Source of the DNA: Porphyromonadaceae bacterium UBA7555
GTDB taxonomy: Bacteria; Bacteroidota; Bacteroidia; Bacteroidales; Muribaculaceae
Assembly: GCA_002478045.1 (NCBI GenBank)
Contig: DLLT01000014.1
Coordinates: 1 to 54,051, forward strand
DNA: 54,051 nt
Direction of reading: 5' to 3'
Shown piece after piece: positions 35,331 to 45,300 of this stretch. Position 1 is the stretch's first letter; the number at the start of each line of letters is the position of its first letter. The notes under the pieces were generated by a model. The model was not told the origin of the DNA. It did not search any database and worked only from the letters and a program-made list of their open reading frames with translations. The translations under genes and the position numbers were made by a program.

Positions 35331-37741
35331 TTGACGAGTACGCGACGGCTGAAGTCATCGATGACAACGATGTACAAGCCCTTGGCCAGGTCAAGTGCGT
35401 TGTCGCCGGCGTTCAGTGTGCCGTTGAAATATGTGATGCCGTCAATGCCGTAAATTTGCACATCGGCCTGTTCGGTGAGGCTGACAACAAGTTGACCGTT
35501 AAGGCTGTAAGCCGTCCAAGCGTGGTAATCGCTTTCAACACCTTCGATGCCGCCGCGGTAGTGGGACATGGCGATATTGTCGAAGAGTGCGCGCTTACCG
35601 GCGGTCTGCACGAATCTTACGCGAACATCTCCGCTGACATTGGCGGTGGCGGTGTACTTCTTATATGCCCCATTCTGCGGCAGGGTGATGGTTGCAACTG
35701 CCTTCCAGCTGTTGCCGCCGTCATTGGAGCATTCTACCTTAAAATCGCACGCTACATCTCCACTCCAAGCTTTGGCATAGAACGTGATTTCGCCTACACC
35801 GCCGGCAATATCTTCGGCCGTTTCGAAGGACGAAGACGTAGACTTGCCAAAGCGCATATAGTTTGAACCGGCATAGGCATTCTTGCTTTCGGCAAACACG
35901 CCGGCGTCACTGAGGTTCCAAACACACATTGTGCCTTGAACCGTAGCGGCATTGTAGCCGCCATTAACAGCGGCCTCGAAGTCCTCGAAGAAGTCGATGG
36001 CTTCGGCGACCTTGGCCGAAACTTCGGCCTCATCGGTGGTGTAAGTCTCTCCCTTGTCGGTTTTGGCGGTGGCGACTATCGAGCTGGCGAAGGTGCCGGT
36101 CTTGGCGCTGTTGACGCGGATGTATATGCGGTCTTCTTCGGGCTTGATGACGATTTTCTGCGACCATTCGGCCTTGTCCGAGGAGAGTTCGAACGGAGCA
36201 TTGACCTCAATGGTAATGTCGGAATTGATATTCTCGATTGCAACAAGTAGTTCCTCGGCCTCGGAGGGTGTGCCCGGTTCGGCCACCAGCGACAGCTCGC
36301 CGTCGTGCAGGAATTCGATAGACGGTATCGGGGCACCGGTGGTGACGTTGACTTTGTTTGAAGTCAGCGTCTTGGATGTCAGATAATATGTGTAGGCCGT
36401 TTCGGGCGAGAGGTCGCCGCAGACATATTGTTCGGCTGTGGCCTTGACTGTGCGCGGATAGGAAGCCACGGCTTTACCCTCGGCATCAAGCAGATAGAGT
36501 GTGTAGGTGCCGTCGGCGGCTTCATCGCCTACGTAGGTCCAGTGAGCTGTAAAGCTCTCATCGCTGATATCGGTAGCAGCTCCCACGGGCAGTCCGGTCA
36601 TAGCGTTAGCGGTCAGCTTTACAGAGGTCTTAGCCGATCCGGAAGTGAGAACGAGCGTACCGGAAGCGGTGCCGGCTGCGGGTGCCGTATAAGTCAGTGT
36701 GAGGGAGGTACCATCGGTGGTCATGGCCGCATCGGCAGCTATGGAGGTGGCGGCGGCGGCAAATCCGGTGCCGCTGACGCTGACGCTGATGGCTTCCTTG
36801 AGGCCTTCGGCCTTGACGGTCACTGTCTTGGTGCGAGCCAAGCCTACGGCCGTAACGCCGAAGTCTACGGTGCTGCCGTCCATAGGGAGCAGGAAGGCCG
36901 GGTCGGCACTGATACTGGTAGACCAATTCTGGCCTTTCTTATTGCCCCAAAGATATTCGGCCAGTTCGGGGTGGTCGATAAAGGGGTTGCGGTTGTGCTG
37001 TGCATCGTAGACTGCCTCCTGACGATCAAGTTCCTTTTGGCTGACCGGGTCTTCGCGATGCCATTTCATCAGCAGATTGATGGCCCACGATGAGAATACG
37101 GGGTAGCTGTTGCCGGCGAGCATATCGGAATTCCATCCGGCAATTTTGTCGTTATAAGCGGCAGCCATATAAAAATATGAGCGAGCGAAGTCTCCTTTGT
37201 ACTGGTCGTCCGGCTCGAAAACAGTGCCCGAGTATCCCGGGAAGGTGCAACTGCCGAGGCGTCCGAGAGCCTTCACACTGCCGTTTGAAGGCAAAGTCGT
37301 ACCGTTGGCACATTCGCCGTAGGGGAAATTGGAGCGTTGTCCGTTGACCTTACCGTCGGTGGGGTAAAGGTGGAAAGCATCACTATACATAGGCTTAGCA
37401 TCATTGAACCAGCTTTTTGGGAAAGAGTGCTCACGGTTGTAGCAGTCACCCACTCTCTTGTACCCACTGCAAGATGCTGTTGTATACTTCCAGTGCTTGG
37501 TCGAATACATATCCCAGATGGTTCCGTCGGGATACACATCGGAGGTTTTGTATAGGGTGAGTAATTCGTTGTAGCTCACAACGGTGTGCGGGCCCACCTT
37601 TTTGCAGAGAGCCGACAGCAGTGCGGCTCCCGACTTGTTTTCGCAAGTGGAGTAGTAGCCCGTCGGCCCGGCGGCGAAGGCCACGGCTGTCGACACTAAA
37701 GCCAGCGTCAGAACAGCACTTTTTAAGTACCGTAAAATCAT
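35327..37741 (-). CDS. Secreted endonuclease I with T9SS C-terminal domain
   Basis: The 804-residue protein has a signal peptide ending near Ala24. Residues about 28-270 form an EndA/NucM-type endonuclease I domain with YNREHSFPKSW (His105), DAFHLYPTDGKVNGQRSNFP (His124) and HNRNPFIDHPELAEYLWG, the HNH-like beta-beta-alpha metal site. These enzymes cut DNA and RNA non-specifically outside the cell. Several Ig/fibronectin-like domains follow (VTVKAEGLKEAISVSVSGTG; AATDISDESFTAHWTYVGD), then a carbohydrate-binding-like module. A T9SS type A-like tail (VQIYGIDGITYFNGTLNAGD...GLYIVVIDD) closes the protein. It probably acts at the surface in nutrient or DNA scavenging. The promoter is at 37904-37934. 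Confidence 0.9.
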   Translation of the reverse strand: MILRYLKSAVLTLALVSTAVAFAAGPTGYYSTCENKSGAALLSALCKKVGPHTVVSYNELLTLYKTSDVYPDGTIWDMYSTKHWKYTTASCSGYKRVGDCYNREHSFPKSWFNDAKPMYSDAFHLYPTDGKVNGQRSNFPYGECANGTTLPSNGSVKALGRLGSCTFPGYSGTVFEPDDQYKGDFARSYFYMAAAYNDKIAGWNSDMLAGNSYPVFSSWAINLLMKWHREDPVSQKELDRQEAVYDAQHNRNPFIDHPELAEYLWGNKKGQNWSTSISADPAFLLPMDGSTVDFGVTAVGLARTKTVTVKAEGLKEAISVSVSGTGFAAAATSIAADAAMTTDGTSLTLTYTAPAAGTASGTLVLTSGSAKTSVKLTANAMTGLPVGAATDISDESFTAHWTYVGDEAADGTYTLYLLDAEGKAVASYPRTVKATAEQYVCGDLSPETAYTYYLTSKTLTSNKVNVTTGAPIPSIEFLHDGELSLVAEPGTPSEAEELLVAIENINSDITIEVNAPFELSSDKAEWSQKIVIKPEEDRIYIRVNSAKTGTFASSIVATAKTDKGETYTTDEAEVSAKVAEAIDFFEDFEAAVNGGYNAATVQGTMCVWNLSDAGVFAESKNAYAGSNYMRFGKSTSSSFETAEDIAGGVGEITFYAKAWSGDVACDFKVECSNDGGNSWKAVATITLPQNGAYKKYTATANVSGDVRVRFVQTAGKRALFDNIAMSHYRGGIEGVESDYHAWTAYSLNGQLVVSLTEQADVQIYGIDGITYFNGTLNAGDNALDLAKGLYIVVIDDFSRRVLVK

Positions 37742-37903
37742 GATACGATTGGTTTGATGTTTTATGTGTTTTGGTTTCTTTTTAGTAATGCCGGTTGCTC
37801 TAAGTATATCGAATATCGTACCTGTACGATGTTCACCTTAGCGGCGGACACCGACATCCAATTCGGATAGGCGTGAATTGCTCGGTTTTAGGGCAATGGA
37901 CTG

Positions 37904-37934
37904 CAAAGTTACGCAAAAACTCCGAGCCACCAAG
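37904..37934 (-). promoter_or_regulatory. Bacteroidetes-type promoter for the endonuclease-tcdA pair
   Basis: On the minus strand CTTG (37934-37931), 19-base spacer, TAACTTTG (37911-37904). It gives a leader of about 155 bases. Confidence 0.65.
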
Positions 37935-37987
37935 TATTTTGCCCCCGAAAAATAATCCGGGTTGTGCCGATGTGTCGGTTTCTGAAA

Positions 37988-38031
37988 TCGGTTGGCTCAA
38001 TTTTTGGATATTAACCAAATTCGGTTGGCTC
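37988..38031. repeat. Spaced direct repeat, operator-like
   Basis: Two identical copies of TCGGTTGGCTC, 33 bases start to start, flank the inverted pair TTTGG / CCAAA (within 38002-38020). They lie between the two divergent promoters. Confidence 0.6.
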
Positions 38032-38096
38032 TTTTGGACGTCAACTTCTTTCAGGGCGAGACGCCTCGGGTATCTAAAAAAATCGGTTTTTTTATG

Positions 38097-38104
38097 TAAA
38101 TTTG
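38097..38104 (+). promoter_or_regulatory. -7 box upstream of the DUF3298 gene
   Basis: TAAATTTG matches the -7 consensus. No recognisable -33 element lies upstream, so dependence on an activator binding the spaced repeat at 37988-38031 is possible. Confidence 0.4.
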
Positions 38105-38204
38105 CGCAACGTAAGAAGCCGCAAACACTTTGTATCTCTCGTATGTTACGACAATAGACTAACTGTCGAAAAAACCGAATACTAAAAGTCAAAGACCAAA
38201 ACAA

Positions 38205-39263
38205 ATGGAAATGAAATTGAAAATGACACCCGTATTTGCGATATGCTTGGCGGCGGTTGGCGCCGTTGTAGGGACGCAAGCCGTAAAAGCAACAGCAGCG
38301 CAGGAACATATAGTGACAGCTCCGGAGGCCGCCGGGTTGTATGCCGATACTGTATTCTGTAATGACACACTGCTGGTTACGCAGTCGTGGCGGGCTGCCG
38401 ACGGCAGTCCGGTGGCCGACCGCTTGCTGTGCCGCCGCAGCCCCTCGTACTGCGATACGGTACGTCTGCTCGGCGCTTTCGATGGTGTATTTGTGGACAC
38501 GACGACCTATCGTCTGGGACTTATCGTGGGCCCCGACACCGCGCGCCTCCGACTTGGCCGGGCGCTTCCTCGCGATATACGAGCCGGAGCGGAGATGGCT
38601 CCGATGCCGACGCGCACATATTATAAGACGCTGTACACGCCGGGCAATGATGCAGTATACCTGGACTTTATGCTCACACTGCCTGTGGGAGCGGATACGG
38701 TGGCATCGAATATGACGCGACTTTTTGAAGTAATCGGAATGAACACTGCCAATCAATTTGCCGAGAAGCAGATGCCGGTGTACGCATATTCCGGCGTTCC
38801 GGCCGATGGCATCGAGCCGGTGATGCCGGCCGAGGATGCTGCCGATGCCTTCGGGTCGATTAAGCGCTGCTTTGACCGCGCCAACAGTAGTCCTCGTGCT
38901 TCGCTGCACCTGGAGATGGCGCCAGTTTGGCGAAGCGCCGACGGCAAACTGGTGACCGTGATGACATTCTGCGAGTACTACACCGGCGGCGCTCACCCGA
39001 TGAACATGCGCATGTACTTGACTATGGACGCCGCTTCCGGGAAGCTGCTGGGCATCCGCGACATATTTCCGGACGGCATACCGGCAACCATCCGAGAATT
39101 GGATGACCCCTCGTGGTCGCTGCCATTTGGGGCGGAAAATATTGATGGCAAATGGTATCCACGACCCGCGTATACACGCGGCGGCATCACCGTCACCTAC
39201 CAGCCTTACCAAAACGGCTGCTATGCCGACGGAGTCAGATACGTCACCGTGCCGCGCCGTTGA
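38205..39263 (+). CDS. DUF3298/RsiV-like exported protein
   Basis: The 352-residue protein has a signal peptide (about residues 1-32, ending VKATAAQ). Its C-terminal half contains MTFCEYYTGGAHPMNMRMYLTM, then ITVTYQPYQNGCYADGVRYV. The YYTGGAHP phrase is the mark of DUF3298 domains, found in RsiV-type anti-sigma proteins and many Bacteroidetes lipoproteins. Here there is no cytoplasmic anti-sigma part, so it is a purely exported version. The N-terminal 170 residues are of unknown type. The start at 38205 is followed by further Met codons (38211, 38220) that cannot be excluded. Confidence 0.78.
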   Translation: MEMKLKMTPVFAICLAAVGAVVGTQAVKATAAQEHIVTAPEAAGLYADTVFCNDTLLVTQSWRAADGSPVADRLLCRRSPSYCDTVRLLGAFDGVFVDTTTYRLGLIVGPDTARLRLGRALPRDIRAGAEMAPMPTRTYYKTLYTPGNDAVYLDFMLTLPVGADTVASNMTRLFEVIGMNTANQFAEKQMPVYAYSGVPADGIEPVMPAEDAADAFGSIKRCFDRANSSPRASLHLEMAPVWRSADGKLVTVMTFCEYYTGGAHPMNMRMYLTMDAASGKLLGIRDIFPDGIPATIRELDDPSWSLPFGAENIDGKWYPRPAYTRGGITVTYQPYQNGCYADGVRYVTVPRR

Positions 39264-39349
39264 GCCCGATCCCCGGGTGTGCAGGACAATAAACGAGACT
39301 ATGCGCCGTTAGTATATAGAGGCATACAGCCTTGCACACCAAAGATATT

Positions 39350-40786
39350 ATGCAACGACAGATATTGTACATCATAGCCATAGTCGGCGTCATGCTGGGC
39401 CTCAATGCTTGCATCGAGGACGGTATCTCAACTTCGGCGTCCGACCAGCCGACATTTTCCACAGATACGCTCAAAATGGGCGTGGTATTCACCGACGAGG
39501 TGACAATGACGCATCGCCTGACGGTCTACAATCGTCATAGTAAGGGTATGCTCATCAGCGACATACATCTCGAAGGCGAAGGCGCACAGGATTTCCGCAT
39601 CAATGTAGACGGCGCTACCGGCGAAACGTTCCAAGGCATCGAAATACGAGCCAAAGATTCGATATTTGTGATGGTGGAAGCCACTTTGCCCGAGCGCGAT
39701 CAAGACCGACCGCAAGACGTGAACGCCGATTTGTGCTTTACCGTCAACGGCGTGCGCTCAACCGTGGTGCTCAACGCTACGGGCCAGGATGTCAGACGCC
39801 TGCATGCCGTTACTTACGAGAGTGACACTCGCCTGGCTGCCGGCCGTCCCTATCAGGTGTACGACTCGCTGGTCGTGGCCGAAGGAGCTACGCTCACCAT
39901 CGACCCGGGCGCCGAATTGCGCTTCCACGACGGAGCATCACTGATAGTACGCGGCACCCTGCTGTGCCAAGGCACGGCCGACAATCCCGTTAATATTGCC
40001 GGCGACCGCACCGGCAATGTCATCACCGATATCACCTTTGACCTGATGTCCCGACAGTGGCGCGGCGTGCAATTTGCACCCTCATCGCGAGCCAATGTCA
40101 TCAGCCACACGTGTATACGCAATACCGACTATGGTGTCATCGTCAACGGCGGCGATACCCCGCGCGACGACGGCGACACGCCGATGCTGACCATCATCAA
40201 CAGCCGATTGCGCAACTCCGGCGATCGTGTGCTCGAGGTGTATCACGCCGATATTACCGCCATAGGCTGCGAATTTGCCGAGGCGTCCAACGGGTTGGTT
40301 CTGCTGCACGGCGGTCGGCACGTATTCAACCATTGCACCTTTGCCAATTACTACCTTTTCAGCGCCATATATGGTCCGGCGCTGGCCTTCGAGCATCTAA
40401 ATGCCGACAGCGACGACGGCACCAAACTGCCATATACCGCGGCCGAAATCACCAATAGCATCCTTTACGGCAACGGCTCGATGCTCTCCCACGGCGACCT
40501 GACCGGCACAAAGATCTTCCTGCGGCGCGACCTGCTTAAGGAGAACGGTACGGACGATGCCAATTTCATCGCCTGCCTGTGGGACAAAGATCCGCTATAT
40601 TACACTGTGCGCGAGGATTACATCTTCGATTACAGGCTGAAGCCCGAGTCGCCGGCCATCGGCGCGGGCGATGCCTCGTTGATGCTGCCTGCCGCTGCGC
40701 GTGACGCCTACGGATTGCCGCGACAGGCCACGCCCGGTACCGCCCCCGACCTCGGCGCATACGTCTACGTCGCCCCCAAGGAGTAA
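39350..40786 (+). CDS. Right-handed beta-helix lipoprotein
   Basis: From the ATG at 39350 (a TTG at 39332 is less likely) the protein is 478 residues. It has a lipobox ending LGLNAC (Cys20) and an Ig-like N-terminal domain (FTDEVTMTHRLTVYNRHSKG). A parallel beta-helix follows, with runs such as VVAEGATLTIDPGAELRFHD, WRGVQFAPSSRANVISHTCI and FNHCTFANYYLFSAIYG. The end (PAIGAGDASLMLPAAARDAY...GTAPDLGAYVY) is a common closing phrase of Bacteroidetes beta-helix surface proteins. No polysaccharide-lyase active site was recognised, so a binding or structural role is as likely as an enzymatic one. It is convergent with the B12 operon. Confidence 0.85.
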   Translation: MQRQILYIIAIVGVMLGLNACIEDGISTSASDQPTFSTDTLKMGVVFTDEVTMTHRLTVYNRHSKGMLISDIHLEGEGAQDFRINVDGATGETFQGIEIRAKDSIFVMVEATLPERDQDRPQDVNADLCFTVNGVRSTVVLNATGQDVRRLHAVTYESDTRLAAGRPYQVYDSLVVAEGATLTIDPGAELRFHDGASLIVRGTLLCQGTADNPVNIAGDRTGNVITDITFDLMSRQWRGVQFAPSSRANVISHTCIRNTDYGVIVNGGDTPRDDGDTPMLTIINSRLRNSGDRVLEVYHADITAIGCEFAEASNGLVLLHGGRHVFNHCTFANYYLFSAIYGPALAFEHLNADSDDGTKLPYTAAEITNSILYGNGSMLSHGDLTGTKIFLRRDLLKENGTDDANFIACLWDKDPLYYTVREDYIFDYRLKPESPAIGAGDASLMLPAAARDAYGLPRQATPGTAPDLGAYVYVAPKE

Positions 40787-40818
40787 GTTCGACATTCAGT
40801 CACAAAAGACTTCAAAAA

Positions 40819-40862
40819 GACTTCACCCCTGTCACAGAATCTTCCGTGGCAGGGGTGAAGTC
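40819..40862 (-). terminator. 17-bp hairpin terminator of the B12 operon
   Basis: Arms 40819-40835 and 40846-40862 pair over 17 bp with one G-T wobble; the core is ACTTCACCCCTG / CAGGGGTGAAGT with a 10-base loop. On the minus strand it is followed by TTTTTGAAGTCTTTTG. It lies 42 bases past the last gene of the operon and can also serve the convergent beta-helix gene. Confidence 0.85.
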
Positions 40863-40904
40863 GTTAAAGATAGTGGGGGATAGTCCCCGATGTGTCTCGA
40901 GCGA

Positions 40905-42308
40905 TTAGCGGACGAGGATCTTGGATGAACGTGTGCCTTGGCGGCGGATGTATACTCCGGCGGGAAGTGAAGCGATGCCGTCTTCGGCTGCTACACGTAT
41001 GCCTTGAAGATTATAGTACTCGATGGCGGCCGAGGCGTCGTCAACAGTGATATCGCTTACGGACAGCGGATAGGGGTCGTCCTCGGTGAATATCGGCAGC
41101 GAGGGGAACCAGTAATTGGCAATCATCGGATAATCCTTGATCGTATTGCCATCGGCATCGCAGCGACGAGTGATATACGTGGTTTTTTGGTTGCCTTGGT
41201 ACAAGGACATATATATTTCGTCGGTAATGGGATGAACGCGCAGCGAGCAGCCGTAGATGCTCCATCCGGCACCTTCTTCCTTGAAGTTGCGTATGGCTTC
41301 GGCCGTCCGGGTGACGGTGTTGAAGCGATACAGGTATACTCCGTTGAACCATGCGGCTTGACCTTTGCCGGCGTTGCCCCGCCAATAGAGGTAGTCCTGC
41401 CGGGCACTTGCGCAGAAGGCATCGGGCGTCCATGCGTACCACGAGTTGTTGGGCGGTAGTACATCTTCGGGGAGGGTGACTATTTCGTACTCCAGCGTCT
41501 TGGGATCGAGGCGTACCAATTTGTTAAGGGGATTGCCGGTGCCGCGGATATTCTTGTCTGTCGAAATCCACAGGATGCCGTTGCGATCCTTGACTATCGA
41601 ACCAATGCCGGCGCCGTCTTGGACCACATCCATGGATATAGTCTTGACGACCTTGTCCGTGGTCGGATCTATTATCAATAGACCCGACTGCTGATGGGCG
41701 GCAAATACACGGCCATCGGCCAACACCATAGTGCCGCACTGTCCCTTATAGAGGGCTCCCGAGGGGTCGGTAGTGGCTCCGCCGGTGCCGTTGGGATTCT
41801 CCGTGCCGGGGATTTGGCCGGAGACTGTCAAGCTTCGGGTATCGAAAGCCCAGATGCCGTTGGACGAGGAGATGTACACTTTTTCGAGCGATACGCCGCA
41901 TACACCGCGCCCATCGCAACGTTTGCCCGAGGGGTCAATCTCGGTGAGTTGGGCCACGCACTCCATAGTCTTGGAGTCGCACACGGTGATACGTGCGCCG
42001 GTGACGGACGCTCCGGGGTCTTTTTCCTGCTTGGCAATTAGATACAGACGTCCGCCCCAGGCGATGCCGTGCTGTGCGGTGCACCCGAGTTCCTTGCCCG
42101 GGTTGCGACTTTGGAATACGCGGTAGTCCCAGTATACTCCGTCCGGATCATCGGGTCGCAGGTAATTGATGGTGGAATTTTGATGTCCGTACCAGTCTTC
42201 GTTGAGGATGAAAAATCCGCCGTCCAAGTCCTCGGCAGCCACCACCGCCGAGGTTGCGGCGACAGTGGCTGTAAGGATTGCGGCAGACAATAAATGTCTG
42301 AATATCAT
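40905..42308 (-). CDS. T9SS-tailed BtuG-like beta-propeller (DUF5074/YncE type)
   Basis: From the ATG at 42306-42308 the protein is 467 residues. It has a signal peptide (MIFRHLLSAAILTATVAATS) and no lipobox. The body opens with GGFFILNEDWYGHQNSTINY, closely parallel to the opening of BtuG at 48000-49178 (MYLLNEGNMGSNKCTLDYLD). Propeller-like repeats follow, such as ARITVCDSKTMECVAQLTEI and LLIIDPTTDKVVKTISMD. It ends with VSDITVDDASAAIEYYNLQG...AGVYIRRQGTRSSKILVR, a T9SS type tail. It is the last gene of the riboswitch-controlled operon, 22 bases after the preceding gene. I infer a surface B12/corrinoid-binding role delivered by T9SS; other ligands are possible. Confidence 0.82.
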   Translation of the reverse strand: MIFRHLLSAAILTATVAATSAVVAAEDLDGGFFILNEDWYGHQNSTINYLRPDDPDGVYWDYRVFQSRNPGKELGCTAQHGIAWGGRLYLIAKQEKDPGASVTGARITVCDSKTMECVAQLTEIDPSGKRCDGRGVCGVSLEKVYISSSNGIWAFDTRSLTVSGQIPGTENPNGTGGATTDPSGALYKGQCGTMVLADGRVFAAHQQSGLLIIDPTTDKVVKTISMDVVQDGAGIGSIVKDRNGILWISTDKNIRGTGNPLNKLVRLDPKTLEYEIVTLPEDVLPPNNSWYAWTPDAFCASARQDYLYWRGNAGKGQAAWFNGVYLYRFNTVTRTAEAIRNFKEEGAGWSIYGCSLRVHPITDEIYMSLYQGNQKTTYITRRCDADGNTIKDYPMIANYWFPSLPIFTEDDPYPLSVSDITVDDASAAIEYYNLQGIRVAAEDGIASLPAGVYIRRQGTRSSKILVR

Positions 42309-42330
42309 TCGAATTTGTGCTTTATGAGTC

Positions 42331-45300
42331 TTATTTGATGACGACTTTGACGGCCTTATTGCCCTGGCGACGAACGTATATGCCGGGGGTGAGGTTGTCG
42401 GCATCGACGCGTACGCCTTGGAGGTTGTAATACTCAACAGCCGAGTCGTGGGCATCTACGGCAACATCATCCACGCCGACCTTGGCAATCTTGATTGCAA
42501 TGTCATGGTAAGCCACGTGGCCGCGCGATACCGAGCGCAGACGCAGAGCTGTATCACCAAAGGTCTTGGGTGTGATGGTCAGCTGTTTGCCGGTGAGGGT
42601 AACATCGGCGATGTCTTCGAGCTGAGTGTCATTGGCCGGAACGATGGACAGTGAGATTTCGGAGTCGACGTCATCGGCATCGGTGAAGCGACCGGTAAGA
42701 TCCACAGTCTTGGGATCATCGTAATTGTCAAGATCGATTTTCTGAAGATCGGTGGCTACCTCGGCGCGGTCGGGATTGACGGGCATTGCGGGGAACCAGT
42801 AGTACGGGGTCAGAGCGAAGTTCTTGAGCTCCTCGCCGGTGGTGCCGTCTACAAAGTAGTACCAGTTGTAGCGGTAGTTGGACGAAGCTCCGTGAGTGGT
42901 GGCCAGCATCAGACGGTCGTTGACATCGTCATATCCGATGGAGCCGTATTGGCTTTGTGTGTTGCCGTTCATACCTTCGCGTTTGCCCAGAGAGAAGAGC
43001 GGTTCGGTGGGCACATCGCCGGTCATATCCCAAGCGTAGATATTGCCTGAGCCGGACCATGAACCGCCGTCCATCCAGTAGAGGACGTTCTTTTTCTTGG
43101 CTGCCAGGAAGTTGGTATGACGCCACGAGCCCCATTGGCAAGCTACGCTCTGATTGATTGCCACTTCCTTGATTATTTCGGCGGTCTGCGGGTTGATGCA
43201 GTAGAGTTTCTTGGTAGCCATCATCCATACGTTGCCGTCTGCAGCGAGGACTACGCCTTGAGCGGCGGACTCTTCGATTGTCTTGACGAATGTGTCGGTC
43301 GTGGTGTCAATGACGTGTAGACCCTTTCCCTGTTGTACGGCAAAAGCGTAATTCCCGGCAGCTACGATATCACCCATCTGGTTGGCATAGGCACTGCCGC
43401 CGCCGATGCCGGCGATGTCGGCAGCATCGAGGACGTATGTATCACCCTGAGCGCGGCATACGCGTACACCCGAGGCATGTGTCAAGTAGAATTTGTCGGA
43501 GCCTACACCGCAAGCGGCACGTCCGTCACCGCCGATTTCGTCGAACGCGGCGATTTTCTTGAGGGTCTTGGCATCGGCAATGACTACGCGTCCGCCACCG
43601 GCTTCTGTTCCGCGGAGGTCGCCGCCGTCACGTGCTTGCTTGGACATTACGACGAGGCGGTCGGCATATACTGTAGCAAATTGCGAGGTGGCGCCGAAGG
43701 CCTGGAAGGGGTTCTCGCGTTCGTAGACCTTGCCGGTGAAGGTGTAGTCATCGCCCACGAAGTTGATGGAGCCGCTGCAGTGGCCGAACCATTCCTCGTT
43801 GAGCCAGAACATACCCTTGGTGTAGTCTATGGGAGTTTCGCGTTCGCGGTCTTCAACTACGAGCTTGAAGGTAAGCTGTGTGCCGCTGCCGTCTTTGGCT
43901 GTGTACGTTACGTTGGTTTCGCCTATCTTGAAAGTGGTCAGCTCGTAGAAGTTGCGCGTGGGATTGAAAGCCTTGGCAGCGTAGATGGTGCACAACGTGG
44001 GGTCTTCGATGGCAATATCAAAGTCGGTGAGGTCGGCATCGGAGGGTTCGATGACGGGGTTGGCGGCAATCATCGTGTTGTATGTCACGCGCAGTACGCC
44101 GTCTACAACGCCGTCGAGGGTGATGGAGGTCACGGGCTTAATCGGAGCTACTTTGGCTACAAGTACGCCGCGCACGACAGGATTCTCACTGCTTTCGACA
44201 TAGATGTACGCATCGCCCTTGACGCCGGAAGTGACTTTACCGTTGTTTTTATTGTAGCTCAGGACGTTGCTGACGCCGGCAGTATATGTCAGGTTCTTGG
44301 CGGAGGTGTCCTCATCATTGATGGTCGTTGTCATAGCATAGGACTTCTTCAAGCCTATGGCGTATACACCGTTGGCGTCCGGGGTGAGGTCGGCGATGGA
44401 CAACTCGACGCCCGAGGCATTGGCGAGCGATGCGAAGTCCTTCCATCCTTCGGCAGCGAGGTATGCCTCGCGGCCTGCAGCGGGTACTGTCACCAGAGCC
44501 GTCGTCTTGACGCCCTCAGCGAAACCACCGACAGTGGGGATGACGGGTGTGGCAACGGTGATATATTTCAGCGCTTCGGCCTTGGACAGGTCGGGTGTTG
44601 AAGTGACGCTGCCGCAGAGGAATAGATCCTCCAGAGCACTCTTTACGGAGAATATTTTGCCGGTATGGTCTGCACCGGTCTTGTCGCTTATCAGTTGGCG
44701 GCCCAACGAAAGCTTGGTCAGCGGGCAGGTTGTCGATGACAAGTCCTCGGGACAGGACAGGAACATGTCCGTGTAGCTGTCGTAATAGGTTGTGATCCGC
44801 AGCGGTTCGGCGGCGGGCTTGATGGTAAGCTCGGTCAGCGCGCCACAGTTGTTGAAGGTGTTGTAGGATATTTTCTTCAACGATGAAGGCAGGGTGACAG
44901 AAGTCATGGTCTTATTTGTGTTCCAATCGCCGTTCATAGCGCCAAGGGCCATATCGCCGATTTCTTCAACACCTTCGGGGATTTCCAAGGTGGTGAACTT
45001 AGCGCCGCGGAAAGCCCAGTCGCCGATAGTTTTCAATTTATTGCCGGAGAAGCTGACTTTTGCTAGCGTTTTGCAGTCCTCAAAAGCACTCTCGCCGATC
45101 TTGACGACAGAAGACGGAATGGATATGCTCGGAAGCACACGGCAGTCTTGAAAAGTGCGATTGAGTTCGGTAACGACGCACTTCCAGCTGAATGTCACCT
45201 TGGTAAGGCTGTGGCACGACTGAAATATCGGGCCGGCAACTTTAAGACCGGTGGGGAAAGTTATGCTTGTCACATTGGTGCACGAGTTGAAGGCATAGTC

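Larger units (their letters stand above)
37742..38204. other. Divergent regulatory region, endonuclease / DUF3298 gene
   Basis: This 463-base spacer has divergent promoters and a spaced direct repeat. The 11-mer TCGGTTGGCTC occurs at 37988-37998 and 38021-38031, exactly 33 bases (about three helical turns) apart. Between them is TTTGG-N7-CCAAA. No coding signal was found. Confidence 0.5.
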
